A DNA stretch of 64,000 nucleotides, taken from assembly GCF_902143515.1 (NCBI RefSeq), contig NZ_CABFVD010000008.1:724-64723 (forward strand). The letters run 5' to 3'. This document shows positions 36,363 to 45,433 of this stretch, piece by piece. The translations under genes and the position numbers were made by a program. The notes beneath the pieces are model-generated. The model did no database searches. It was not told the DNA's origin and was given only the letters and a program-made list of their open reading frames with translations. Each line of letters opens with the position of its first letter. Positions within the stretch are counted from its first letter, which is position 1. Origin of the DNA: Hathewaya massiliensis. Its GTDB lineage: Bacteria; Bacillota; Clostridia; Clostridiales; Clostridiaceae.

Positions 36363-36572
36363 TTAAAATATTTTAATTAGTTCCATAAATTTTCCAAATG
36401 GTATCATAGGATCTGGTACCTTTATTTTTAAGACCTCTAAAGAGCTAATAATTAAACTTATGGAAATTATAAAGATGTATACGGGTATTTCCTTCTTTAA
36501 ATTTTTATTATATAAATTTTTTAAATCGTATAATGCTATTAAAACATAAAACATAATCATAAAAAAAATCAT
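36363..36572 (-). CDS. small two-helix membrane protein, GerX D-subunit-like
   Basis: A 69-residue protein with two hydrophobic stretches (about 1-18 and 30-49) and a short charged C-terminus. It sits directly between the C and B subunit genes, one base after the former's stop. Short two-helix proteins in receptor operons have been described in Bacillus as D subunits that modulate receptor function, and position and topology fit. No sequence signature beyond this is recognised. It is too well embedded (overlap-like spacing on both sides) to be accidental. Confidence 0.65.
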   Translation of the reverse strand: MIFFMIMFYVLIALYDLKNLYNKNLKKEIPVYIFIISISLIISSLEVLKIKVPDPMIPFGKFMELIKIF

Positions 36573-36573
36573 C

Positions 36574-37725
36574 TTATTTTCCTACTCCTATATTTTTATT
36601 AGTTAATCCTGTATATTGTATATCTACATTTACTTCAACTTTAATTTTTGTATCCACAAAAGCCTTATCCCAATCCTTAGAGACCTTATCCCATTCCTTA
36701 GGCTCTTTTTTTCTGAAAATATATCCAGTGCCAATTATATCAGTATCATATTCCTTTTGCAGTTTTTCTATTAAATTAAGACAATTATTTTGTATATATT
36801 CTTCTGCTTTCTTTTTTACCTTTTCTCTTCCATCCTTTGCTACATAATCTACCCCTTCTTCTGCCAATTCAGATAGGGCTGTTTCTAAATCTACATATAT
36901 AGTTAAACTTCTTCGTCCTTCTTTTACCTTTGTCTCTGCCTTTCTTGTAGTCTTTATTACTTCTAGAGATATATTTTGATCTTTACCTAATACTATAGGA
37001 ATTACAAATTTCATTTCAGGATTAACTAAGATATCTAGCATCATAGTCTCAACTTTGTTTAATTTACCTATCATTTTATCTCCCTTAAACACCGCAGTAC
37101 CTAGTATTTGTGTAGAAGACTTAGTTCCATCTTTCACTATACTTATCATGGGAACTGATGGTGAAATTCCCTTACTAGATATATCATTTATAAGTTTAAA
37201 TATTTGTACTCCTCTGTACTCTCCTGTCTTATCATTGCTTTTTATAGAAGATTCCAAATCATAAGATAATATTTCATCAGGCTTTTTATCCGTATTAAGA
37301 ATTTCTGAGGCAGTAGACATTTCAGATATTATAACCCACATATCATTTCTAATTTCTACATCTCTATTTATTAAATCAATTACTGGTATTATCCCTTTTT
37401 TAGCAATATCCTTACTTATTATAACTACTTTTGCATGGGACAATTGTAACATCTTGCCAACCTTCTTAATTGCATCTCTCAATGCCTTATGTATAGTTTC
37501 TCCTCTAGTCTGAACTATACTTGAATTTATAGTTTTTTCATTTACAGTCCCCTCTAAAACCTCCATAGTTAATATATATTCATCTGTATCTTTATCCCTA
37601 TCTATAGCCATACCAGCTACATATTTTAAATCTGTCATTTCTACATAATCCCAGCATCCAGTTAATGTTGTAGAAAAGCATAATAATATAAATAAAACTA
37701 TTATTTTATTTATATATTTTCTCAT
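36574..37725 (-). CDS. spore germinant-receptor subunit C (GerAC/GerKC lipoprotein)
   Basis: Lipoprotein subunit of 383 residues. The signal peptide with lipobox LTGC (about 21-24) is followed by WDYVEMTDLKYVAGMAIDRD, the standard start of mature GerAC proteins. The three-domain C-subunit fold would lie outside the spore inner membrane. The start at 37725 overlaps the stop of the A-subunit gene by four bases (ATGA), indicating coupled translation. It works with the A and B subunits. Diacylglyceryl modification by Lgt is expected. Confidence 0.9.
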   Translation of the reverse strand: MRKYINKIIVLFILLCFSTTLTGCWDYVEMTDLKYVAGMAIDRDKDTDEYILTMEVLEGTVNEKTINSSIVQTRGETIHKALRDAIKKVGKMLQLSHAKVVIISKDIAKKGIIPVIDLINRDVEIRNDMWVIISEMSTASEILNTDKKPDEILSYDLESSIKSNDKTGEYRGVQIFKLINDISSKGISPSVPMISIVKDGTKSSTQILGTAVFKGDKMIGKLNKVETMMLDILVNPEMKFVIPIVLGKDQNISLEVIKTTRKAETKVKEGRRSLTIYVDLETALSELAEEGVDYVAKDGREKVKKKAEEYIQNNCLNLIEKLQKEYDTDIIGTGYIFRKKEPKEWDKVSKDWDKAFVDTKIKVEVNVDIQYTGLTNKNIGVGK

Positions 37726-39251
37726 CTCTTTTTCCTTCTTTTATTATATTTTTTAGCTCTTACAATGTCTTTATTAATAAATTTTGTTCTATATCTTAAA
37801 AACCACCAAGGTGCCCTAATAGTTTTATCTTTAATGTTATCCTTATCTAAATCAATGGTGTTTAACATATATGGTATACCAAAGGTCTTTATAGACATTA
37901 AATGAATAACTAACCCCATTCCTGCAAAAATAACTCCATATAATCCAAGAAAGGAAGCTAAAATTAAAAATAAAAACCTTGTAACAATTACTCCTGTCCT
38001 CATTTCATATAATATTAATTCACTTATGCCAGCAATGGCAGTTACAATTACAATAGGAGCACTAATAAATTTAGCATTAACTGCTGCATCACCTAATACA
38101 AGGGCCCCAACAATACTAACTGTTGCACCAACATGCTTAGGTAACCTTATACCAGCCTCTCTTATTATTTCAAAAGTAATAACCATGGCTAAAGCCTCTA
38201 CTGATGTTGGTAGTGGAACACCTTGCTTTGCAGAATATATACTTAAGGCCAATTTAGTTGGTATCAATTCCTTATGAAAGGTTATAAAAGCAACATAAGC
38301 AGCTGGAGTAATTGTCGCTAAGATAAAAGCAATTATTCTAATGATTCTATTGAAAGTGGCATATATAAAATTATCATAATAGTCTTCATTTACATGAAAA
38401 TATTCTAAAAATATAAAAGGAGCTGTAAGTGCTGCAGGAGTTCCGTCACACAATATTACTATTCGTCCCTGTAATAATTTTAATGAAACCACATCGGGTC
38501 TTTCTGTCTTTCCAATGGTGGAAAAGGGAGAAAGACCCGCATCACTTATGTACTCTCTTATATGTTCGCTAGAAAAAATCCCGTCCACCTCTATTTTATT
38601 TAACCTTTTTTTTAATTTTTCTAGTATTTCAGGGTTTACTAAGCTCTCCATATACCCTATAGAAACTTTAGTCCTAGTTCTAACTCCTATTTCCATTCGT
38701 TCAAATTTTAGATCTGGAGAATTAATTTTTCTTCTTATTAATGACATATTAGTATTTATAGATTCATTGAACCCTTCCCTAGGTCCATTAACTACTGTTT
38801 CAGATTGTGGCTCTTGTATAGACCTAGTTTCCCATCCTTTAGTATTAAATATTAGTGCTCCATCAAAACCATTTATAAGCAATATAGAATCACCATATAA
38901 TAAAGCTTTTGTTATGTTATCTAAATTCTTCTCTTCTTTTAAATCATCTATAAGTACAACTTCCTCTTTTATGTATTTTATAAGATTATTTTGCTCTGTA
39001 TCTAATTCAGCATTCATTATAGGAAATAATATATTTTCGTTAATGACTTTTCTATCTGTCATACCATCTATAAATATTAGACAAAATTTTAAAGCAGAAT
39101 TTATATTTTTAAAATCTCTATAAATTACTGTGTCATCATTTTTAAGTATATTTTTCTTAAAAAGCTTTATATTTTCCTGAAGTGATTTTTCTAAACTGGC
39201 TTCTTTAGTATTATTTTTTGTTTCTTTATTCTCTTCAGGTAATTCCTTCAC
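37722..39251 (-). CDS. spore germinant-receptor subunit A (GerAA/GerKA family)
   Basis: Membrane subunit of 509 residues. A large N-terminal hydrophilic region (about 20-260) is followed by five or so hydrophobic helices (about 290-470) and a basic tail (KKYNKRRKKR). The motif ILCDGTPAALTAPFIFLEYFHVNEDYY (about 272-298) is typical of GerA. The frame opens at an ATG at 39290, but the GTG at 39251 sits eight bases after GGAAGG while the ATG has no site, so I choose GTG. A CATTCTA sequence near 39303-39309 has the form of a forespore sigma-G -10, but its -35 is weak. First gene of the receptor operon, divergent from a LysR gene. Confidence 0.88.
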   Translation of the reverse strand: MKELPEENKETKNNTKEASLEKSLQENIKLFKKNILKNDDTVIYRDFKNINSALKFCLIFIDGMTDRKVINENILFPIMNAELDTEQNNLIKYIKEEVVLIDDLKEEKNLDNITKALLYGDSILLINGFDGALIFNTKGWETRSIQEPQSETVVNGPREGFNESINTNMSLIRRKINSPDLKFERMEIGVRTRTKVSIGYMESLVNPEILEKLKKRLNKIEVDGIFSSEHIREYISDAGLSPFSTIGKTERPDVVSLKLLQGRIVILCDGTPAALTAPFIFLEYFHVNEDYYDNFIYATFNRIIRIIAFILATITPAAYVAFITFHKELIPTKLALSIYSAKQGVPLPTSVEALAMVITFEIIREAGIRLPKHVGATVSIVGALVLGDAAVNAKFISAPIVIVTAIAGISELILYEMRTGVIVTRFLFLILASFLGLYGVIFAGMGLVIHLMSIKTFGIPYMLNTIDLDKDNIKDKTIRAPWWFLRYRTKFINKDIVRAKKYNKRRKKR

Positions 39252-39505
39252 AAAACCACTTCCTTCCAAAAACAACTTTTCTATTATCATATATTATTTC
39301 CATAGAATGCTAAACTATTCAATATTTAAGTTCAATATTACGTAACTATAGATTTATTTCTTTTTATTTATTAAATTATTTTTTATTTATCCAATTGCTC
39401 CTTATTTATTTAATTATTTTTTCCTTGATTTTATTATGGTATAATTATAAAATTTAATTATACATAATAAATTATTTATTAGTTTAACTTATAGGAGTAT
39501 GTAAA

Positions 39506-40393
39506 ATGTTAGATATAAAAATTGAATCCTTCTTATGTGTATGTAAACATAAAAGCTATACAAAAGCTTCAGAAGAGCTTTGTATAACTCAGCCTGCAGT
39601 AACTCAACATGTTCAATCTTTAGAAAAACACTATAACTGCAAAATGCTAGAATATAAAAACAAAGCATTAAAATTAACAAAAGCCGGTGAACTTTTCTAT
39701 AGGTATGCTGTTAATTTAAAAGGAATTGAAAGCCTTATGGAAAAGGAACTTATTGAAATAACTAAAAAAACTAATACTTTAAAGTTTGCAACTACCTTAA
39801 CTATTGGAGAATTTACCATTGCACCAATGCTGGGGGATTTTATAAGAGAATTTAGTGAGTATGATATAACCATGTATGTAGATAACACAGAAAAGGTTCT
39901 TACCATGCTTAAAAAAGGCGAAATAAATTTTGCCATAGTTGAAGGTTTATTTAATAAAAATGATTATGAATCTAAACTATATAAAGTAGCTAACTTTATA
40001 CTTATATCCCCTACAAACCATCCATTATTAATGCAAAATCAAGTTTTTTTAAATGATCTTAAAAATGAAACTATAATAGTACGTGAAAAGGGTTCCGGTT
40101 CCCGTGAAGTATTAGAAAGAGGACTTTTTGATAAAAATTATACTCTGGATAATTTTAAAAACATTATAGAAATCGGAAATGTAAATGTAATGAAAAAGAT
40201 GGTTGAAGGTAACATTGGCCTTAGCTTTATGTACGAAGATGCAGCCATTTCTGAAATAAATAAAGGTGAGTTAGCCCAAATTAAACTATGTGATTTTATT
40301 CTCCAAAGAGAATTTAACTTTATATACTTAAAAAATCAAACAACAGAAAAAGATCTTAATAAGTTTTTCTCCTTTTTCCTACGTAAGTTATAA
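39506..40393 (+). CDS. LysR-family transcriptional regulator
   Basis: DNA-binding regulator of 295 residues. The winged helix-turn-helix is at 1-60 (LDIKIESFLCVCKHKSYTKASEELCITQPAVTQHVQSLEKHYNCKM), and the periplasmic-binding-like effector domain occupies about 88-290. The start follows ATAGGAG. It is divergent from the germinant-receptor operon, so it could act on the shared 250-base spacer, although LysR control of ger operons is not established. Downstream comes a C-free AT-rich tract and a terminator. The effector is unknown. Confidence 0.9.
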   Translation: MLDIKIESFLCVCKHKSYTKASEELCITQPAVTQHVQSLEKHYNCKMLEYKNKALKLTKAGELFYRYAVNLKGIESLMEKELIEITKKTNTLKFATTLTIGEFTIAPMLGDFIREFSEYDITMYVDNTEKVLTMLKKGEINFAIVEGLFNKNDYESKLYKVANFILISPTNHPLLMQNQVFLNDLKNETIIVREKGSGSREVLERGLFDKNYTLDNFKNIIEIGNVNVMKKMVEGNIGLSFMYEDAAISEINKGELAQIKLCDFILQREFNFIYLKNQTTEKDLNKFFSFFLRKL

Positions 40394-40395
40394 TC

Positions 40396-40554
40396 TGTAA
40401 ATAAGTAAAAGTTGAGAAGTAAGATTGAAGAGGTAAGAGGTAGTAAATAAGAATTAAAAAGTAATAAATAAGAGGGAAAAAGTAAGAAGTAAGAGGTAAA
40501 AGTTAATGGGTAAGAGATAATAAGTAAGAATTGAGATGGAAAAGTTAAGAAAGA
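40396..40554. repeat. 159-base tract without C on the plus strand, degenerate GTAAGA repeats
   Basis: Between C40395 and C40555 the plus strand has no C. It consists of imperfect repeats around AAGTAAGAAGTAAGAGG, GGTAAGAG and AGTAATAAATAAG. No start codon gives a sizeable frame. It separates the LysR gene from the terminator at 40551-40600. Confidence 0.8.
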
Positions 40555-40600
40555 CCTATGAAAATATCAGTAAACACTGTATTCATAGGTCTTATAATTT
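40551..40600. terminator. terminator between the LysR and NCS2 genes
   Basis: Perfect 12-bp stem AAGACCTATGAA/TTCATAGGTCTT (40551-40562 with 40582-40593), with a T-rich tail on the plus strand (ATAATTT) and A-rich flank before it. The genes converge. Confidence 0.75.
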
Positions 40601-40602
40601 AA

Positions 40603-41904
40603 TTAACCTAAGGCATGTAGTATAAAACTCATTAAGAATATAGCTGAAATTATATACATGGTAAGAGAAATTTCCTTTGATTTTTTTGCAGCTAATTTTA
40701 CAATTGGATAAGCAATAAATCCAAAGGCCATACCATCTACAATACTAAAAGTAAGTGGAATCATAACTATAATTAAAAATGCTGGGAATCCCTCTGAAAA
40801 ATCATTTAAATCAATATGCAATACATTTTTTATCATTAGTCCACCAATAACAATTAATATAGGTGAAATAGCACTATTAGGTATAACTTTTATAATTGGA
40901 AGTAAAAATAAGGATGTTAAAAATAAGCTCCCTGTAATTACAGAAGTTAATCCTGTCTTTCCTCCTGCTGCTATGCCAGCTGCTGTTTCAATAGTTGCAA
41001 CTGTAGGACTTGTTCCAAATAAACCGCATGTAATAGCCGATAATGAACAAGATCTAAAAGCATTTTTGAATTTTTTAGGTTTCTCTAGCATAATATTTAT
41101 CTGTCCATGGAGAAGTCCTAAATTTTCAAAGACTAAAACCAATGTTAATGAAAACACAGCTATCCAAAAGGTAATTGAAGTTATGGCGCTAAAATCTACC
41201 TTAAAGAAAACCTCTTTATATGCACCTAGTGAAAAATTTGAAAAAGTAACCTTTGAAAAATCCACTAGTCCGAAGAAATAGGATATAATAGTTCCACCTA
41301 TCATGCTAATTAAAAAATTTCCTGGCACTTCACGTATAAATAACATTAAAGTAATTATTAAATTAATAAAAGTTACATATACAAGTGGATTGCTAAAATC
41401 CCCTAAGGATACAAAAGTTGTTTCACTTCCAACGACTATTCCACTCTTTTGTAATCCTATAAATGTAATTAGTAAACCAATTCCCACAGTTATAGCTTCC
41501 TTTAAGGAAGTTGGAATTGATGTTGTAAGTATTTTAGAAAACTTTGTAAATGATATTATAGCAAATAAAATTCCTGATACAACTACTGCTGCCAGTGCCT
41601 CCTTCCATGAAAGGCCCATAGCACCTACAATAGTATATGAAAATAGTGCATTTACTCCCATGCCTGGCACTAAAATTATAGGAGCATTACTTATAAAACC
41701 CATTAATAAGCATCCTACAAAAGATGATAAAACAGTGGCTATTATTGCACCCTCTACCGGTAATCCTGCATCAGATAATATAGACGAGTTTACAGCTATT
41801 ATATAAACAACTGCGAAAAATGAGGTAAGCCCTGCTATAAATTCTCCCTTTACTGTAACATCATGTCCCTGAAGATCAAATATTTTTTTTACTTTTGTTT
41901 TCAA
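40603..41904 (-). CDS. NCS2-family purine permease, second AzgA-branch copy
   Basis: Membrane transporter of 433 residues related to the gene at 10927-12222. It shows GLTSFFAVVYIIAVNSSILSDAG, LVPGMGVNALFSYTIVGAMG and TAAGIAAGGKTGLTSV. The frame extends to an ATG at 41970, but that ATG overlaps the -10 box of the promoter at 41969-41997, so it cannot be transcribed from it. The first usable start is TTG 41904, after GGATGAAGGAG, which also gives the family's normal length. Guanine/hypoxanthine, adenine or xanthine are possible substrates. Confidence 0.85.
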   Translation of the reverse strand: MKTKVKKIFDLQGHDVTVKGEFIAGLTSFFAVVYIIAVNSSILSDAGLPVEGAIIATVLSSFVGCLLMGFISNAPIILVPGMGVNALFSYTIVGAMGLSWKEALAAVVVSGILFAIISFTKFSKILTTSIPTSLKEAITVGIGLLITFIGLQKSGIVVGSETTFVSLGDFSNPLVYVTFINLIITLMLFIREVPGNFLISMIGGTIISYFFGLVDFSKVTFSNFSLGAYKEVFFKVDFSAITSITFWIAVFSLTLVLVFENLGLLHGQINIMLEKPKKFKNAFRSCSLSAITCGLFGTSPTVATIETAAGIAAGGKTGLTSVITGSLFLTSLFLLPIIKVIPNSAISPILIVIGGLMIKNVLHIDLNDFSEGFPAFLIIVMIPLTFSIVDGMAFGFIAYPIVKLAAKKSKEISLTMYIISAIFLMSFILHALG

Positions 41905-41968
41905 TTCTCCTTCATCCTTTTTCTTTTTCCCTCTCCCACCCACATTATTTTTATATAATGCATTAACC

Positions 41969-41997
41969 ATTATATTTAAAAACTTTTAAAAAATCAA
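41969..41997 (-). promoter_or_regulatory. promoter of the second NCS2 gene
   Basis: Minus strand TTGATT (41997-41992), a 17-base spacer and a perfect TATAAT (41974-41969). It starts directly after the terminator at 41997-42039. Confidence 0.8.
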
Positions 41998-42039
41998 TAA
42001 AAAAATCTCATGTAAGTATTTACACACCACATGAGATTT
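41997..42039 (-). terminator. terminator of the ABC-2 exporter operon
   Basis: Stem AAATCTCATGT/ACATGAGATTT (42003-42013 with 42029-42039), then TTTTTTTATTG on the minus strand. It abuts the next gene's -35 box. Confidence 0.85.
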
Positions 42040-42044
42040 AAACC

Positions 42045-43148
42045 TTAATTATTATCCTTTAATTTCCTTGTAGATATAACCAATAACACTACAGTCAATA
42101 TACATAAGAACATGATCTCTGCTTTAACATAATATAAATTCTCACCATATAAGACTTCATTACTAGCTACATTAATCCAAGTAGTAGGAATAAACTCTGA
42201 AATTTTCTTTAAAAAGCTAGGCATAATATCCCTAGGCCAGAAACATCCCCCAAGCATAGCAAAGGGTATATTAACAAGTGAACTTATGGCTCCTGATTGC
42301 CTTAAATCATTAGAGTGCGTTGATATAAATAATCCTAAGGACACAGTAAACACTGCGAATATTATAAATAAAAGTAATATTTCAAAGGGTCTATCCCCTA
42401 AGTTAAACTTAAATACATATTTCATTAACATAAAAAATAATATAACTTGAACTATAGATACAGTTAGGAAACTTAAAAGATTTTCCATAATATATCTACT
42501 TCTACTTAATGGAGTCGTAAAATATCTTGTATATAGATTTTTTTCCTTATCTTTTATAAGCATATTAGTAGTAGATGTAGTTAAAAACAACATATTCATA
42601 ACTATAAATCCAAGTGCAACTGCAGTTTTTGATTTATTTCCTTCGCCTTTATCTACACTTTCATATTGAGCCTTATAACTTCCACTTTCATAATACTTAA
42701 GCCCCTTATAAAATTCTTCCTTATTTCCCTTTGATACTGAAGCTATCTTCTTTACATTATTTAAATATCCATCTAAAGAAAGTTTAATAGACATAGCCGC
42801 ATTTCCTTCTTTTACTTCATAAGTTTTTAAAGTAGGATTTTTGCCTAAAATTATGTTTTCTGTAAAACCTTTTGGTATTACTATAGCATAGTCAGTCTTA
42901 TTATCTACTAAGTTATTTTGAATATTTTCTTCACTATCTAATAATACAGTACCTTTAGCTTTTATATTGTCTATAAGCTTCGCTGAAAACTCTGTACTAT
43001 CCTTATCAACCACAGTAACTTTTAAGGGCTCTACCCCGCTAGACCCTTTAAATGATATAAACATAAATACAAGTGGTAAAATTAATATAAATAATATGTT
43101 TACTTTATTCCTAAATAATCTTTTTAAGTTTGTAAAATAAATAGTCAT
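42045..43148 (-). CDS. ABC-2 type exporter permease (second of two)
   Basis: Membrane permease of 367 residues. A first transmembrane helix (about 15-33) is followed by a large extracytoplasmic domain (about 35-175) and then five to six helices (about 180-365), the YhgE/NatB-like layout. Motif RYIMENLLSF then a long hydrophobic block. Its start overlaps the upstream permease stop by one base (ATGA/TAATG region at 43148), so the two are translationally coupled. Partner ATPase at 44286-45032. The cargo is unknown; such exporters pump drugs, bacteriocins or sodium. Confidence 0.88.
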   Translation of the reverse strand: MTIYFTNLKRLFRNKVNILFILILPLVFMFISFKGSSGVEPLKVTVVDKDSTEFSAKLIDNIKAKGTVLLDSEENIQNNLVDNKTDYAIVIPKGFTENIILGKNPTLKTYEVKEGNAAMSIKLSLDGYLNNVKKIASVSKGNKEEFYKGLKYYESGSYKAQYESVDKGEGNKSKTAVALGFIVMNMLFLTTSTTNMLIKDKEKNLYTRYFTTPLSRSRYIMENLLSFLTVSIVQVILFFMLMKYVFKFNLGDRPFEILLLFIIFAVFTVSLGLFISTHSNDLRQSGAISSLVNIPFAMLGGCFWPRDIMPSFLKKISEFIPTTWINVASNEVLYGENLYYVKAEIMFLCILTVVLLVISTRKLKDNN

Positions 43149-44269
43149 TACACCCTGTCCCTCCTTCCTACAATCTTAGCTCCTATAAATAATATTAAAG
43201 TTAAAATCCAAATACCTAAAATATTTAAAAATATATCTTTTGAAGCTCCTCCATAAATGCTTTTAAATATAGCATCTTGCGCTAAATAGTTTGGTGTCAT
43301 ATGAGATATTTTCCCAAGTATTCCAGATCCAAAATCTATCTTAACAAAACCTCCACCTAAGAAAGTAAAAATAGGGACCAAAATATTTAAAAGAGCTAAT
43401 CCATATAATCCTTTTTTAGTCATCATACAGACAAATATACCAAGCATAGTGGACATGGTAGCTAAGGACAAGGTTGTTAAAAGTATAATATGAATTTTAC
43501 CTCCAAAACTAACTTTAAATACTAGTTTTGATACAAGAAGTAAAATTATAATTTGCCATAAAAGAGTAAATACTGCCCCTATGCCTTCTCCTAAAAACAT
43601 TTCCCAAAGCTTTACTGGTGATGATTTAATTCTTCCTCCAACCACACTATAATAATCTTTGTCTATGGCAAAGTTTGCATAAATTGATCCAAACATTATA
43701 ATCATTATAAGCATAGTTATGGCATAATATTCTGTAGCTGTAGGCTTCTTTCCTGATATAGTTACTATGTCTGAGTCTATATTATTATATTTTTTAAGGG
43801 AAAAATCTCTAGTTTTTAGCTTAGCTAAAGCTTCAAAGCTATTTGCCTTATCTGCATAAGCATCCATTATATTTTTTACTATGGATACCTTTAAACTATT
43901 ATAATCACTACCAACTACTTTAATTTTTCCTTCTATACTTTCATCATATATAACAAGAGCCTCATATTCCTTTTTTTCAACAAGCTTTTTACCCTCTTCT
44001 ATGTCTTTAATTTTAGTAGCTTTTATAATATCAGAGAATTCCTTTAAATTTATAAATTTTTCAAAGTTCTCTCCACCAGTTCCACTTACATTATTTACAT
44101 ATAACAAATTTATTTTCCCTATGTTTTTAGCTGCAAAATCCTCACTATTTCCTAGGGCATTTCCCAATATTGCAATTAAAATTACTGGAATTACTAACAT
44201 AGATATTAAGGACTTTTTATCTCTTATATATTGTATTATTCTATATTTAGCTATAATAAGAAAATTCAT
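43148..44269 (-). CDS. ABC-2 type exporter permease (first of two)
   Basis: Membrane permease of 373 residues with the same layout as its neighbour: an N-terminal helix (about 20-38), an extracytoplasmic domain (about 40-180) and C-terminal helices (about 185-370). The two permeases probably form a heterodimer with two copies of the ATPase. The start at 44269 follows a run of GGGGGG (about 44276-44282), a strong but unusual ribosome site. It lies 16 bases after the ATPase gene. The cargo cannot be identified. Confidence 0.88.
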   Translation of the reverse strand: MNFLIIAKYRIIQYIRDKKSLISMLVIPVILIAILGNALGNSEDFAAKNIGKINLLYVNNVSGTGGENFEKFINLKEFSDIIKATKIKDIEEGKKLVEKKEYEALVIYDESIEGKIKVVGSDYNSLKVSIVKNIMDAYADKANSFEALAKLKTRDFSLKKYNNIDSDIVTISGKKPTATEYYAITMLIMIIMFGSIYANFAIDKDYYSVVGGRIKSSPVKLWEMFLGEGIGAVFTLLWQIIILLLVSKLVFKVSFGGKIHIILLTTLSLATMSTMLGIFVCMMTKKGLYGLALLNILVPIFTFLGGGFVKIDFGSGILGKISHMTPNYLAQDAIFKSIYGGASKDIFLNILGIWILTLILFIGAKIVGRRDRV

Positions 44270-44285
44270 GTTTTTCCCCCCCCTT

Positions 44286-45032
44286 CTAATCTCTAAGCTT
44301 TCTACCAGTTAGGTTTAAAAATACTTCTTCTAAGGTAGCTTTTTCTCCATTTTCTTTTTTAACAAGACTCTTTAGTTCATCCTTGTTTCCCCTTGCTATA
44401 ATTTTTCCATGATCCATTATACAAATGTCTGTACAAATAGCCTCTATCTCCTCCATGTAATGAGAAGTATATATTATAGTGGATCCTTGTTCATTTAACT
44501 TTTTAACTGTTTCTAAAATATTATTTCTTGATTGTGGATCAATTCCTACAGTAGGTTCATCCATTATTATTAATTTTGGTTTATGAGCAATAGCACAGGC
44601 TATATTAAGTCTTCTTTTCATTCCCCCAGAAAATTTTGTTGGAAAACTATCTTTTCTATCCCAAAGCCCAACAAACTCTAAGGTTTCCTTTACAGCATTC
44701 TTTAGCTCTTCTCCCTTAAGCCCATAAAGTCTTGCAAAAAAAGTAACATTTTCATAGGCAGTTAAGTCCTCAACTAAGGCCAAATCTTGTGGTACTACTC
44801 CCATATGCTTTTTTATCTCAAAAGAATCTTTTTTAATATCCTTATTAAAAACCTTTACATCACCATTAAATTTAGTATATAAACCACTTAAAATACTTAT
44901 AGTAGTGGTTTTACCAGCTCCATTAGGCCCTAAAAACCCAAAAACCTCTCCTTCTTTTATGCTTAGTTCATTTATATCTACTGCTTTAAAATCTTTATAA
45001 CTTTTTTCTAAATTTTTAATCTCTATTATCAT
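44286..45032 (-). CDS. ABC exporter ATP-binding subunit (DrrA/CcmA type)
   Basis: Nucleotide-binding subunit of 248 residues. Walker A GPNGAGKTTTI (about 34-44), signature FSGGMKRRLNIA (about 133-144), Walker B LIIMDEPTVGID (about 152-163) and switch His in TSHYMEE are all seen. The C-terminus ATLEEVFLNLTGRKLRD is typical of the DrrA branch. It heads the operon ATPase-permease-permease. The 400-base region upstream (45033-45433) has no recognisable operator. Drug or lantibiotic resistance is possible but not shown. Confidence 0.92.
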   Translation of the reverse strand: MIIEIKNLEKSYKDFKAVDINELSIKEGEVFGFLGPNGAGKTTTISILSGLYTKFNGDVKVFNKDIKKDSFEIKKHMGVVPQDLALVEDLTAYENVTFFARLYGLKGEELKNAVKETLEFVGLWDRKDSFPTKFSGGMKRRLNIACAIAHKPKLIIMDEPTVGIDPQSRNNILETVKKLNEQGSTIIYTSHYMEEIEAICTDICIMDHGKIIARGNKDELKSLVKKENGEKATLEEVFLNLTGRKLRD

Positions 45033-45433
45033 TATTATTCCTCCCTAATCTTTATTTTCTTTAATATACTAACTTATTCTTAAATTTTATAATTGATAAG
45101 ATACTTTTTCTTATTTTGATTTAATTTTTTAAATTTTATAAAGTAACTTTCTCTATCCTACTTTAAATATTTTGCTCCTTGTAATAACAATTATCAAATA
45201 CTATTAAATATTAAACATCTTTATTAAATACAATTATATCTTCATAACTCTTCTATGCCCTTCATATTATTATATTTTAAACTTTTACATAGGTTTTAAA
45301 ATTTTAATAGTTAAAGATACATAAAATAATTATGTATTCACTCTAACTATCCTATACTATATTTTACTAAAGCCTTATAAAAGAACTTCGATAATATAAC
45401 AAATAAATATAATATTGTAGGGGGAATATCCAC
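45033..45433. other. 400-base AT-rich divergent intergenic region
   Basis: Between the ABC ATPase and the double-receiver gene. No reading frame, RNA gene or clear regulatory palindrome is recognised. Both genes' promoters must lie here, but many AT-rich hexamers make assignment unreliable. Confidence 0.3.

Noticed and set aside
39303-39309. Sigma-G promoter before the germinant-receptor operon
   Set aside because: CATTCTA fits the -10 form, but no matching -35 lies at 17-18 bases, so it is mentioned only with the gene.
40396-40554. CRISPR-like or satellite array
   Set aside because: Units are degenerate, lack spacers and a constant repeat length; treated as a biased low-complexity tract.
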